Shown: piece after piece, positions 15,728 through 25,274 of the stretch
Layout: each line of letters begins with the position of its first letter
Numbering within the stretch: the stretch's first letter is position 1
DNA from: Advenella sp. FME57
GTDB taxonomy: Bacteria; Pseudomonadota; Gammaproteobacteria; Burkholderiales; Burkholderiaceae_B
Direction of reading: 5' to 3'
Assembly (NCBI RefSeq): GCF_014897675.1
Contig: NZ_JABUXU010000027.1
Coordinates: 1 to 33,050, forward strand
Length of the DNA stretch: 33,050 bases
The notes under the pieces: generated by a model
Databases searched by the model: none
Told to the model about the DNA's origin: nothing
The model's input: the letters and a program-made list of their open reading frames with translations, nothing else
Translations under genes and position numbers: made by a program

Positions 15728-15796
15728 ATGGTTTGCATGTGTTACCCACTGAGTGTGGCCCCTGTTCACATATTCGAAGCGCAGGCTACACCATGA
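15728..15796 (+). CDS. short leader ORF (22 codons) overlapping narG start
   Basis: The strong Shine-Dalgarno AGGAGGA (15719-15725) serves an ATG at 15728, opening a 22-residue frame beginning MVCMCYPLSV. It stops with a TGA that overlaps the narG ATG (ATGA at 15793-15796). The narG start itself has only a weak site (AGG at 15783-15785). The arrangement suggests a coupled leader peptide, or a remnant of a lost upstream gene. There is no homology evidence. Confidence 0.4.
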   Translation: MVCMCYPLSVAPVHIFEAQATP

Positions 15797-18700
15797 GCCA
15801 TTTTCTTGATCGGCTCAAGTATTTTTCCACTGACCGGCCTGAATTTTCAGATGGTCTTGGTATAACCATCAAAGAAGACCGTAAGTGGGAAGAAGCCTAC
15901 CGAAAGCGATGGCAGCACGACAAAATCGTACGTTCTACCCATGGCGTAAATTGCACAGGGTCCTGTTCCTGGAAAATCTATGTCAAAGGCGGCATCGTTA
16001 CCTGGGAAACACAACAGACCGATTATCCTCGCACCCGCCCCGACATGCCCAATCACGAGCCCCGCGGCTGTTCGCGCGGGGCTTCTTATTCGTGGTATCT
16101 ATATAGCGCCAACCGGCTTAAGTACCCGCTCGTTCGCAGCGCCTTGCTCAAACTGTGGCGCAACAAACGCAGTACGCTGGCGCCCGTTGAGGCCTGGGCA
16201 GCAATCGTCGACGACTGTGACGCGCGGACATCGTATACCCGCCGACGTGGCCTAGGCGGTTTCGTCAGATCCAGTTGGGACGAAGTCAACGAAATCATTG
16301 CCGCATCCAACGTGCATACCATCAAGCGCCATGGACCAGACCGCATCGTCGGTTTTTCGCCCATACCGGCGATGTCGATGATTTCATATGCGTCAGGGAG
16401 CCGCTATCTATCGCTGATCGGCGGTGTCAACCTCAGCTTCTACGACTGGTATTGTGATCTGCCGCCCTCTTCTCCCCAGACCTGGGGAGAACAGACCGAC
16501 GTACCCGAGTCGGCAGACTGGTATAACTCGACCTTCATCATCATGTGGGGCTCCAACGTTCCACAAACACGCACACCTGATGCGCATTTCATGACCGAGG
16601 TTCGCTATCGCGGAACCAAGGTCGTGTCCATCTTCCCGGATTATGCCGAGGGAGCCAAATTCGGCGATCTCTGGATGCACCCCAAGCAGGGAACCGACGC
16701 GGCGCTGGGTCTGGCTATGGGCCATGTCGTCTTGAAAGAATTTCACGTCGCTGGTAAAAGCGACTATTTTGCAGACTATTGCCGACGCTATACCGATATG
16801 CCGATGCTGGTGCGCATTGTCAGGCAAGGCGATCACTATGTGCCTGAGCGGATGCTGCGGGCTGATGAGTTCGACGATGCGCTGGGGCAGGACAACAACG
16901 CCGCCTGGAAGACCGTGGTGCTGGACGAGATCAGCGGCAAGCCTGTTGCGCCCATCGGATCGATTGGCTTTCGCTGGGGCCAGAAAGAAGGTGGCGATGC
17001 GGGCAAGTGGAATATCAAAGAAGAGGATGCACAGGGTAACCCTATCCGTGCACGCCTGTCACTTGTGCAGGATCACGACCAGGTTATTGACGTTGCTTTT
17101 CCCTATTTCGGTAACGCCGAAAGCACGCACTTTACCCATACCGGCCACGACAGCGTGCTGGCACGCCGGATAGGTGTAAAACAAATTGCCACACGCAATG
17201 GCCAAGTGCTTGTCGCCACAGCCTACGACTTATTCATTGCCAACTATGGCGTGGATCAGGGGTTAGGCGGCGATAACGTTGCGGCCAGCTTTGACGACGA
17301 TATACCTTACACTCCCGCCTGGCAGGAAAAAATCACAGGCGTCAGCCGGCGAGACGTCATCGCCGTCGCCCGCGAGTTTGCCGAAAATGCCCACAAGACG
17401 GAAGGCAAGTCGATGATTATCATCGGTGCTGGCCTGAACCACTGGTTCAATATGGACATGAGCTATCGGTCGGCAATCAATTTGCTAGTCATGTGCGGCT
17501 GCGTAGGTAAGTCGGGCGGCGGGTGGTCTCATTATGTGGGTCAGGAGAAACTGCGTCCGCAAACGGGATGGCTACCCCTGGCCTTCGCCACGGATTGGCA
17601 TCGTCCGCCCCGCTTCATGAATGGCACATCGTATTTCTATGCCCACACCGATCAGTGGCGCTACGAAACGCTGAAGATATCAACGCTCTTGTCACCGCTG
17701 GCCGACAAACACGAGTTTCCCGAAAATCCTATTGACTACAACGTCAAGGCCGAGCGTATGGGATGGTTGCCCTCCGCGCCGCACTTCAGCACCAATCCGC
17801 TGGATATCGGAAAAGCTACGGCCAATGGTGACGCGGCAGCTTATGTTGCCAGCGGGCTCAAGGACGGTTCCATCAAAATGGCCTGTACTGACCCTGACGC
17901 GCCGGAGAATTTTCCGCGCAATATGTTTATCTGGCGCTCCAACATACTAGGATCTTCGGGCAAGGGGCATGAGTATTTTCTCAAGCACCTGTTGGGTGCC
18001 GAACATGGCGTGCAAGGCAAAGACCTGGGTGCTAGCGGGGGAGTGCGCCCGCAGGAGGTGGTATGGCACGACCAAGCTCCCGAAGGTAAGCTCGATCTGA
18101 TCGTCACTCTGGACTTTCGCATGTCGACGACCTGTTTGTATTCGGACATCGTACTGCCGACAGCCACCTGGTACGAAAAGGATGACATGAACACCTCAGA
18201 CATGCATCCTTTTATTCATCCCCTGTCCACCGCCGTCGATCCGGCATGGCAGTCGAAAAGCGACTGGGATATATACAAAGGCATCGCAAAACGGTTCTCT
18301 GAGTTGACAGAGGGCCATCTCGGGGAAGAGCGCGATGTCGTGCTTTTCCCGCTCCAGCACGACAGCACGGATGAAATATCGCAGACCGGCGACATTGCCG
18401 ACTGGGGCAAGGGCGAATGCGATCCGGTGCCGGGCAAAACCATGGCCAATGTCATGACTGTTGTGCGCGATTACCCTAACACCTACAAGAAATTCACTTC
18501 GCTAGGCCCCTTACTCGACAAGATGGGCAATGGCAGTAAAGGCATTACCTGGCAGACCGGCGAAGAAATCGAACTGCTGCGTGGTCTGAATCGTGTTGTG
18601 CGCGAAGAAGGCATTTCGAAAGGCCGACCGCAAATATATTCAGGCATTGACGCGGCCGAAGTCGTGCTGTCTCTCGCACCCGAAACCAACGGTGCGGTGG

Positions 18701-19617
18701 CCGTCAAAGCCTGGGAAGCCGTGTCCAAAATGACCGGACTGGATCATACTCACCTGGCCCGCAGCCGCGAAGACGAAAAAATACGCTTTCGCGATATCCA
18801 GGCCCAGCCCCGCAAAATCATTAGCTCTCCAACCTGGAGCGGCATCGAGTCCGAGCATGTTTCGTACAATGCGGGATACGTGAACGTTCATGAGTTCATT
18901 CCGTGGCGCACCCTGTCGGGCCGCCAGCAGCTCTATCAGGACCATCGCTGGATGCGCGATTTTGGCGAATCGCTCTGTGTCTACAAACCGCCCTTGGATA
19001 CGCGAAGTACATTGGGCATGGAAGATACCCATTCGAATGGCAACCCCGAAATCGCGCTGAACTTCCTGACCCCTCACCAGAAATGGGGCATACACAGCAC
19101 CTACACCGACAATCTCTTGATGCTGACCTTGTCGCGCGGTGGGCCTATCGTCTGGCTGTCCGAAATCGACGCGCAGAAAATAGGCGTGGTCGATAACGAC
19201 TGGATCGAAGCATTCAACGTGAATGGCGCGCTCTCCGCGCGCGCTGTCGTCAGCCAGCGCATCCCCAAAGGCGCTGTGTTTATGTACCACGCGCAGGAAA
19301 AAATCATCAATACACCCGGATCCGAAGTCACCGGCGTACGTGGTATTCATAACTCCGTTACACGCATCACTCCCAAACCTACACACATGATAGGTGGCTA
19401 TGCACAACTGGCCTATGGCTTCAATTACTACGGCACGGTCGGCTCAAACCGAGATGAGTTCGTTATTGTCCGAAAAATGAGCACCATAGACTGGAAAGAT
19501 GAGTCTACCCCCGCTTCTGTACTGTCAGACAGCGAAGCGGCTAGGCATCTGCATACGCTGGAGCACGGTGCCCCCACCCTGGCCATGGCCGAAAAAGAAA
19601 AGGGAGACGACAAATGA
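15793..19617 (+). CDS. narG: respiratory nitrate reductase alpha subunit
   Basis: A 1274-residue molybdopterin enzyme that reduces nitrate to nitrite on the cytoplasmic face of the inner membrane. H50, C54, C58 and C93 bind the FS0 4Fe-4S cluster, in the same positions as in E. coli NarG. The molybdenum ligand is D222 in YDWYCDLPPSSPQTW. Conserved text such as VPQTRTPDAHF continues through the chain with no break. The ATG at 15793 gives the family start MSHFLDRLKYFS; the longer frame from 15589 is an artefact. It overlaps the leader ORF upstream and the narH ATG downstream (ATGA). Confidence 0.97.
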   Translation: MSHFLDRLKYFSTDRPEFSDGLGITIKEDRKWEEAYRKRWQHDKIVRSTHGVNCTGSCSWKIYVKGGIVTWETQQTDYPRTRPDMPNHEPRGCSRGASYSWYLYSANRLKYPLVRSALLKLWRNKRSTLAPVEAWAAIVDDCDARTSYTRRRGLGGFVRSSWDEVNEIIAASNVHTIKRHGPDRIVGFSPIPAMSMISYASGSRYLSLIGGVNLSFYDWYCDLPPSSPQTWGEQTDVPESADWYNSTFIIMWGSNVPQTRTPDAHFMTEVRYRGTKVVSIFPDYAEGAKFGDLWMHPKQGTDAALGLAMGHVVLKEFHVAGKSDYFADYCRRYTDMPMLVRIVRQGDHYVPERMLRADEFDDALGQDNNAAWKTVVLDEISGKPVAPIGSIGFRWGQKEGGDAGKWNIKEEDAQGNPIRARLSLVQDHDQVIDVAFPYFGNAESTHFTHTGHDSVLARRIGVKQIATRNGQVLVATAYDLFIANYGVDQGLGGDNVAASFDDDIPYTPAWQEKITGVSRRDVIAVAREFAENAHKTEGKSMIIIGAGLNHWFNMDMSYRSAINLLVMCGCVGKSGGGWSHYVGQEKLRPQTGWLPLAFATDWHRPPRFMNGTSYFYAHTDQWRYETLKISTLLSPLADKHEFPENPIDYNVKAERMGWLPSAPHFSTNPLDIGKATANGDAAAYVASGLKDGSIKMACTDPDAPENFPRNMFIWRSNILGSSGKGHEYFLKHLLGAEHGVQGKDLGASGGVRPQEVVWHDQAPEGKLDLIVTLDFRMSTTCLYSDIVLPTATWYEKDDMNTSDMHPFIHPLSTAVDPAWQSKSDWDIYKGIAKRFSELTEGHLGEERDVVLFPLQHDSTDEISQTGDIADWGKGECDPVPGKTMANVMTVVRDYPNTYKKFTSLGPLLDKMGNGSKGITWQTGEEIELLRGLNRVVREEGISKGRPQIYSGIDAAEVVLSLAPETNGAVAVKAWEAVSKMTGLDHTHLARSREDEKIRFRDIQAQPRKIISSPTWSGIESEHVSYNAGYVNVHEFIPWRTLSGRQQLYQDHRWMRDFGESLCVYKPPLDTRSTLGMEDTHSNGNPEIALNFLTPHQKWGIHSTYTDNLLMLTLSRGGPIVWLSEIDAQKIGVVDNDWIEAFNVNGALSARAVVSQRIPKGAVFMYHAQEKIINTPGSEVTGVRGIHNSVTRITPKPTHMIGGYAQLAYGFNYYGTVGSNRDEFVIVRKMSTIDWKDESTPASVLSDSEAARHLHTLEHGAPTLAMAEKEKGDDK

Positions 19618-21155
19618 AGATCCGCGCACAGATCGGCATGGTGATGAATCTGGACAAGTGCATTGGATGTCATACCTGTTCAGTAACCTGTAAAAACGTA
19701 TGGTCCTCACGAGAAGGCGTAGAGTATGCCTGGTTCAATAACGTAGAAACCAAGCCTGGCGTAGGTTATCCGCAGGACTGGGAGAACCAGAAGCGCTGGA
19801 ATGGCGGCTGGAAACGCAAGGCCAACGGCAAAATAGCGCTGAATGCGGGCAGCAAGTGGAGAGTGCTGTCCAAGATCTTCGGCAATCCCGATCTGCCCGA
19901 AATTGACGACTATTACGAGCCTTTTACCTTCGACTATGCGCATCTGCACGACGCGCCGGATGTGAAGGTGGGGCCGGTAGCACGACCACGCTCGTTGATC
20001 ACTGGCGAGCGCATGGAGAAGATCGAATATGGCCCGAACTGGGAAGAGTTACTCGGTGGGGAGTTCGAGAAACGAAAGGCCGATTACAACTTTGACCAGG
20101 TCCAGACGGAAATCTACGGCGAGTTCGAGAATACGTTCATGATGTATCTGCCACGACTGTGCGAACACTGCCTGAATCCAGCCTGTGTTGCATCCTGTCC
20201 GTCGGGTGCGATTTACAAGCGAGAAGAAGATGGCATTGTCCTGATCGACCAGGACAAATGCCGCGGCTGGCGCATGTGCGTATCGGGCTGTCCGTACAAG
20301 AAAATCTACTACAACTGGCAAAGCGGTAAATCTGAAAAATGTATTTTCTGCTATCCACGCATAGAGGCCGGTGAGCCCACCATTTGCTCGGAGACCTGTG
20401 TCGGGCGTATCCGTTACCTGGGTGTCTTGTTGTACGATGCGGACCGCATAGAAGAGGCGGCATCAGTAGAAAACCCTGAAGATCTTTACGAAGCTCAACT
20501 GTCCATCTTTCTGGATCCCCACGACCCTGCTGTCTGTGAACAGGCGCTGCGCGATGGTGTCCCTGAAAACTGGCTGGAAGGTGCGCGGCACTCCCCAGTC
20601 TACAAAATGGCCATGGACTGGAAAGTAGCCTTCCCGCTGCATCCCGAATACCGTACGCTGCCCATGGTGTGGTATGTGCCACCCCTCTCGCCGATTAGCA
20701 CCGCCGCCAATGATGGCAGGCTAGCGACCCACGGCCTGCTGCCCGATGTCGATTCCCTGCGCATCCCACTGCGCTACCTTGCCAATCTGCTGACCGCTGG
20801 AAAAGAAGCGCCGGTGCGCCTTGCACTCAAGCGCATGCTGGCGATGCGCGCCTTCATGCGGACAAGACATGTCAACCGATATGACGATCCGGCGCTGCTC
20901 GAAGAAGTCGGCCTGACCATCGAACAAATCGAGGACATGTACCGATATATGGCGATTGCCAACTATGAAGACCGCTTTGTCATCCCGACCACTCACCGTG
21001 AATATGCGGAAGATGCCTTTGACCTGCGTGCCTCCTGTGGTTTCTCATTCGGCAACGGTTGCTCTGACGGCACCACGGAAACCAGTCTGTTCGGCGGTTT
21101 CAAGGGAATAGACAAGAAACGCAAGACTATCCCTATACGGGCGGCGGGAGACTAG
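19614..21155 (+). CDS. narH: respiratory nitrate reductase beta subunit
   Basis: A 513-residue iron-sulfur protein carrying electrons from NarI haem to NarG. The first cluster motif is C16-C19-C22-C26. The ferredoxin-like core has C183, C186, C191 and C195, then C216-x2-W219-x2-C222-x3-C226; the tryptophan marks the 3Fe-4S site as in known NarH. A further set lies in EKCIFCYPRI and ICSETCVG. Length matches the family. It overlaps narG by four bases and abuts narJ. Confidence 0.97.
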   Translation: MKIRAQIGMVMNLDKCIGCHTCSVTCKNVWSSREGVEYAWFNNVETKPGVGYPQDWENQKRWNGGWKRKANGKIALNAGSKWRVLSKIFGNPDLPEIDDYYEPFTFDYAHLHDAPDVKVGPVARPRSLITGERMEKIEYGPNWEELLGGEFEKRKADYNFDQVQTEIYGEFENTFMMYLPRLCEHCLNPACVASCPSGAIYKREEDGIVLIDQDKCRGWRMCVSGCPYKKIYYNWQSGKSEKCIFCYPRIEAGEPTICSETCVGRIRYLGVLLYDADRIEEAASVENPEDLYEAQLSIFLDPHDPAVCEQALRDGVPENWLEGARHSPVYKMAMDWKVAFPLHPEYRTLPMVWYVPPLSPISTAANDGRLATHGLLPDVDSLRIPLRYLANLLTAGKEAPVRLALKRMLAMRAFMRTRHVNRYDDPALLEEVGLTIEQIEDMYRYMAIANYEDRFVIPTTHREYAEDAFDLRASCGFSFGNGCSDGTTETSLFGGFKGIDKKRKTIPIRAAGD

Positions 21156-21848
21156 ATGAAAGAAATGAAAGACCACGGTCTGATACTGAGTATGCTCAGC
21201 GCCCTGCTCGACTATCCCGATCAGGCGCTGCTCGACTCCTTACCCGAGATTCGGACAACTGTCGCCGATCATGCAGCCCTGCCGCCCGCCACCCGTGCAT
21301 CACTGTGCGAACTGGTCGACTATCTGGACAGAGCAGACTTGCTGGACCTGCAAGAAGCGTATGTCGCGACTTTTGATCGTGGACGCAACACTTCGCTTTA
21401 TCTCTTCGAGCATGTGCATGGTGAATCACGCGATCGCGGACAGGCCATGGTGGATTTGCTGGCCATGTACGAAAAAAGCGGGCTGTTTCTGGGTGCCAAG
21501 GAGTTACCTGACTACCTGCCCGTTTTTCTGGAGTTTGCCGCGCACGAACCCGCGAAGCGCGCCCGCAGCCTGCTGGGCGAAGTCGCTGACATTAATCGCA
21601 CTATTGCCACACACTTGGCCCAACAGGGAATTAGGTACGCTGCAGCCGTTGCAGCCCTACTTCCTATGGCGGGACAGCCTCCACTATCCAAAGATGTGTG
21701 GATTGCTCCGCGCGATGAAGACAACGCAACCATCGACACTGAGGTCCTGGACAAGGAATGGCAGGACGAGCCCGTTAGTTTCCTCAATGCCCAGGCGCCA
21801 ACGCAGGATCAGCCTGTCAAGTTTTATCCTACACGCCCGCCCCAATAG
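21156..21848 (+). CDS. narJ: nitrate reductase assembly chaperone
   Basis: A 230-residue TorD/NarJ-family chaperone needed for molybdenum cofactor insertion and membrane attachment of NarGH; it is not part of the final enzyme. The helical family blocks are visible: LSALLDYPDQALLDSLPEI, YVATFDRGRNTSLYLFEHVHGESRDRG and LPDYLPVFLEFAA. It begins at the base after the narH stop, so translation is coupled. The acidic C-terminal tail is typical of NarJ. Confidence 0.94.
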   Translation: MKEMKDHGLILSMLSALLDYPDQALLDSLPEIRTTVADHAALPPATRASLCELVDYLDRADLLDLQEAYVATFDRGRNTSLYLFEHVHGESRDRGQAMVDLLAMYEKSGLFLGAKELPDYLPVFLEFAAHEPAKRARSLLGEVADINRTIATHLAQQGIRYAAAVAALLPMAGQPPLSKDVWIAPRDEDNATIDTEVLDKEWQDEPVSFLNAQAPTQDQPVKFYPTRPPQ

Positions 21849-21914
21849 ACACGACGCGCGTTACACCGGCTTTTCATCCAGCTTTCAGGACAAGAGTATT
21901 TTAGGAGGCAGTTC

Positions 21915-22601
21915 ATGAGTTCAAGCACTACAAATATGCTGCTATTTGGTGTGTATCCTTATATTTGCGTGACAATCTTGCTGCTGGGTAGTCTGATACG
22001 GTTCGACCGCGAGCAATACACCTGGAAAAGCGACTCTTCCCAGTTGCTCCGGCGCAGACAATTGCGCCTGGGCAGCAATCTCTTTCACTTTGGCATACTG
22101 ATTGTGATCGCAGGCCATTTTGTGGGATTTCTGGCACCCCACTGGATGGTCGCCCCTTTCCTGTCAGCATCGCAGCACCAATTGCTGGCCATGGTCGGCG
22201 GTGGCGCAGCCGGCATCGTCGCTATTGTCGGGTTGAGCATTCTGTTCTATCGTCGGCTGGCAGATCCCCGCATACGTATCAACAGCGCCCATGCCGACAT
22301 CCTGGTATTGGTGTTCCTGTGGGTGCAGCTGGCCCTGGGTCTACTGACGGTGCCAATGTCGTTGCAGCATATGGATGGCGCCATGTTCGAAATCCTGACC
22401 AACTATGTCAAGGGCATCGTCACCTTCGACACGGGCAGTGCTGCGCTGATCGCCACCGTGCCTTTTGTCTACAAAGCCCATATTTTTCTGGGCTTCACCA
22501 TTTTCCTGATTTCACCCTTCACGCGTTTAGTACACATCTGGAGCGGCTTGGCTACCGTCGGCTATCTTGTCCGCCCTCATCAGATCGTACGCAAACGCTG
22601 A
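21915..22601 (+). CDS. narI: respiratory nitrate reductase gamma subunit
   Basis: A 228-residue inner-membrane cytochrome b with five predicted membrane helices. It takes electrons from quinol and passes them to NarH. The four haem ligands are present as H58 and H68 in the second helix and H189 and H207 in the last two, matching the NarI pattern. AGGAGG lies about 7 bases before the ATG. A 66-base gap separates it from narJ, with no terminator seen. Confidence 0.95.
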   Translation: MSSSTTNMLLFGVYPYICVTILLLGSLIRFDREQYTWKSDSSQLLRRRQLRLGSNLFHFGILIVIAGHFVGFLAPHWMVAPFLSASQHQLLAMVGGGAAGIVAIVGLSILFYRRLADPRIRINSAHADILVLVFLWVQLALGLLTVPMSLQHMDGAMFEILTNYVKGIVTFDTGSAALIATVPFVYKAHIFLGFTIFLISPFTRLVHIWSGLATVGYLVRPHQIVRKR

Positions 22602-22617
22602 TTCAAGGATTGTCTGC

Positions 22618-23415
22618 ATGATAAATTCCACTTCCAGCGCAGAAACATCGCTTAACAGTAGCCAGTTACTTGTCAATGGTGTGTTGATTGAAGACAGCGT
22701 CATCGCTATCGAAACAGCGTCGCATCCAGACGAACCCGATCCAGATTTCGCCGCTCGACGCGCGTTGGTGTTGCGAGAACTGCTGACCCAGCAGGCCCGT
22801 GCAAAAAATTTGCTGGATGACGCCACCAGTATTGATGACGATACGATCGACCGCCTCCTGGCCTTGGAATGCGCAATGCCAGAGCCCAATGAAGCAGAAT
22901 CCCGGCGCTATTATCGCGCCAACGTTTCGAAATTTCGCAGCCCGGATATTGTCCATGCCCGACATATTCTGTTCGCTCTCACTGATGGCGTATCCATGCC
23001 CAAGCTGCGCGCACGGGCCGAGGAAGTCCATCGCGATGTCGCACAGCATCCCGACAAGTTCGACGAACTAGCGCGTAGCTTATCCAATTGCCAGTCGGGC
23101 AAGGTTGGCGGCAGTCTCGGCCAGCTCACCCGGGGGGAAAGCGTTGCTGAGTTCGACAAAGCGCTATTTGACACCAAACAGACCGGCCTGCTGCCTGGAT
23201 TGGTCAGAACGCGCTATGGCTTTCATATCGTAATGGTAGAGCGAAGACTGGACGGTCGGGAATTGCCCTTTGAGGCTGTTTCCGAAAAGATCGAACAATA
23301 CCTGCGTGACTACGTCAGGCACAAAGCTATCCAGCAGTATCTGACTTTGTTGGTGTCTGGCGCGCAACTTCAAGGCATCACACTGGATGTTACCCAAGGA
23401 CCTCTTTTACAGTAA
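22618..23415 (+). CDS. parvulin-type peptidyl-prolyl cis-trans isomerase (NifM/PpiC-like)
   Basis: A 265-residue protein with a helical N-terminal part and a parvulin domain at about 115-225 (HARHILFALTDG, SGKVGGSLGQLTRGE, VRTRYGFHIVMV). Parvulin isomerases assist folding; genes of this type often follow narI in betaproteobacteria and are thought to help nitrate reductase maturation. No signal peptide is present, so it is probably cytoplasmic, as expected for a NarGH helper. The ATG at 22618 is chosen because the longer frame from 22567 overlaps narI. It lies 16 bases after narI. Confidence 0.9.
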   Translation: MINSTSSAETSLNSSQLLVNGVLIEDSVIAIETASHPDEPDPDFAARRALVLRELLTQQARAKNLLDDATSIDDDTIDRLLALECAMPEPNEAESRRYYRANVSKFRSPDIVHARHILFALTDGVSMPKLRARAEEVHRDVAQHPDKFDELARSLSNCQSGKVGGSLGQLTRGESVAEFDKALFDTKQTGLLPGLVRTRYGFHIVMVERRLDGRELPFEAVSEKIEQYLRDYVRHKAIQQYLTLLVSGAQLQGITLDVTQGPLLQ

Positions 23416-23497
23416 TGCGGACAATAAGCGCCCGCATCCCGCCCCAGCACGTAACGCCAGAGGCGGGCACGCCGGCACATACCCACCAGGAGCAACT

Positions 23498-24736
23498 ATG
23501 GCAGCGCATAAATCACCGATGTTTGTTTTGTGTATAACGACCTTCGCATTCATGGTGTGTTTCGTTGTCTGGATGATGTTCGGCGTCGTTGGCATTGCCT
23601 TGCGCAAAGAACTCGGACTGAACGGCGCCGAGTTTGGGCTGCTTACGGCAACGCCAGTACTCACAGGCGCATTGCTACGGCTGCCACTGGGTATGTGGAC
23701 CGATCGTTTTGGTGGCCGCATCGTTATGACAGCCCTGCTTGTCGCCTGCGCGATCCCGGTCTATCTTGTCTCATATGCCACCGCGCTGTGGCAATTCCTG
23801 CTGCTCGGCTTGTTCCTGGGCGTCGTGGGCGCCTCTTTTGCTGTCGGTACTCCCTATGTGGCCAGGTTGTTTCCTCCCGAAAGGCGAGGTTTTGCCATGG
23901 GGTTTTTCGGCGCTGGCACCGTCGGTGCCGCCGTCAACCTCTTTGTCACGCCAGCGTTGCAGTCTGCGCTGGGCTGGCGCGCCGTTCCCAAAATATATGC
24001 CATTGCCCTGCTGGCCACAGCGCTCGTCTTTTGGTTCGGTTCGGTCAAGGACCCTGGCGTCAAGAAATCCACCGTTTCGCTGGCCATGCAGCTCAGTATC
24101 ATCAAAGATCCACGCATCTGGCGGTATTGCCAATACTACTCCATCTGCTTCGGCGGCTTTACCGCGCTCTCGCTTTGGATTCCCCAGTACATGATGGCCG
24201 AGTTCGGATACTCCATCGTACTAGCCTCCGCGCTTGCGGCAGGTTTTTCGCTACCCGGTTCAGTGTTAAGGGCAGTCGGCGGCGGCATGGCCGATCGCTA
24301 CGGCGCGCACAAGATAACATGGTGGGGGCTCTGGGTCGCCTGGGTGTGCCTGTTCACCCTGTCCTATCCGGACACTACCTTCACCATCAACACTATTAAT
24401 GGCCCGCTCAGCTTCCATATTCATCTCCCAGCGCCAGTCTTTACCATACTGTTGTTCATTCTAGGCTCGGTGTTTGCCTTCGGTATGGCGTCGACTTTCA
24501 AATATGTTGCTGATGACTTTCCCGAACAGATGGGTATTGTTACCGGCATCGTGGGGCTGGCTGGCGGGCTTGGTGGATTCCTGCTGCCGGTCATGTTTGG
24601 TGCCGTGCTTGAGTTCTCGGGTATCCGATCAAGTACCTTTATGCTACTGTACGGTATCGTCTGGGTATCACTGATTTTGCTCTATCAGTCCAATGTCCGC
24701 CGTGTCAGAATGGACGGCCAGCTCAACAATGAATAA
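23498..24736 (+). CDS. narK: NarK-family nitrate/nitrite transporter
   Basis: A 412-residue major-facilitator transporter with about 12 membrane helices. R61 (LLRLPLGMWTDRFGGR) and an arginine in the second half (SVLRAVGGGMADRYG) are likely counterparts of the two substrate-binding arginines of NarK. The second nitrate-signature motif is intact (GIVTGIVGLAGGLGGFLLP). The first reads GAGTVGAAVNLFVTP, with T141 where many NarK proteins have Asn, so nitrate versus nitrite preference is uncertain. AGGAG precedes the ATG by about 7 bases; the longer frame from 23387 overlaps the isomerase gene. Its place at the 3' end of the operon is less common than upstream of narG. Confidence 0.92.
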   Translation: MAAHKSPMFVLCITTFAFMVCFVVWMMFGVVGIALRKELGLNGAEFGLLTATPVLTGALLRLPLGMWTDRFGGRIVMTALLVACAIPVYLVSYATALWQFLLLGLFLGVVGASFAVGTPYVARLFPPERRGFAMGFFGAGTVGAAVNLFVTPALQSALGWRAVPKIYAIALLATALVFWFGSVKDPGVKKSTVSLAMQLSIIKDPRIWRYCQYYSICFGGFTALSLWIPQYMMAEFGYSIVLASALAAGFSLPGSVLRAVGGGMADRYGAHKITWWGLWVAWVCLFTLSYPDTTFTINTINGPLSFHIHLPAPVFTILLFILGSVFAFGMASTFKYVADDFPEQMGIVTGIVGLAGGLGGFLLPVMFGAVLEFSGIRSSTFMLLYGIVWVSLILLYQSNVRRVRMDGQLNNE

Positions 24737-24790
24737 CCTGGCCATTCGCTCACGCATAGACCATGCTAAAGAACACAAGGTAAGTTGCGC

Positions 24791-25198
24791 ATGAACATTT
24801 CCTGTTTTGATGAACTTCTCGCCGCAGCGCGCCAACAAGCCGAGCCTCAGCGGCTGCTGTTTGTCTTCGTCTCGGTCGAACTGCCCGACGACTGCACGCC
24901 AGAACAACGCACAGCTTTCGAGGCCGGCTCAGGTGGTGCGCTCACGCCTCTGGCCTGCCTGGACAAATCCCCGGAAGAGCTCGATACCTTTGAGGCGTTG
25001 TGCGCAGAATCGCGTCAATACATGCCACATTGGACACTGGTCTTTGCCGCCGCGTTGTCAGGTACAAAAGGTCGGCCGCTGCGCAGCGAAGATGCCGAAG
25101 CCCCATTGAACAAAATGGTGGAGATGATCAAGTCGGGAATTACCGGCACGCTTATCCCTTTCAATACCAGCGGTACTGCAGTTACGCTGAACGCATGA
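24791..25198 (+). CDS. small conserved protein of unknown function
   Basis: A 135-residue soluble protein without signal peptide or membrane segment. The text LLFVFVSVELPDDCTPEQRTAF and LVFAAALSGTKGRPLRSEDAE resembles a small conserved proteobacterial family that databases often label, probably wrongly, as ribonucleotide reductase subunit alpha; I recall this from memory. The chain is far too short for that enzyme. It follows narK by about 50 bases on the same strand. The ATG at 24791 is preferred to the TTG at 24785. Function unknown. Confidence 0.75.
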   Translation: MNISCFDELLAAARQQAEPQRLLFVFVSVELPDDCTPEQRTAFEAGSGGALTPLACLDKSPEELDTFEALCAESRQYMPHWTLVFAAALSGTKGRPLRSEDAEAPLNKMVEMIKSGITGTLIPFNTSGTAVTLNA

Positions 25199-25218
25199 TT
25201 GCGACGCGTTCGGAATGA

Positions 25219-25237
25219 GTGGGAAAATTTTTTCCAC
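25219..25237 (+). terminator. weak hairpin after the nitrate reductase operon
   Basis: GTGGGAAA pairs with TTTTCCAC (one G-T pair) around a very short AT loop, about 20 bases after the last gene of the operon. No T-run follows the stem on the plus strand, so it is only a weak candidate terminator. Confidence 0.4.
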
Positions 25238-25274
25238 CATAAATTGAAATTCTAAATACTGCTGTTAGAAAATT

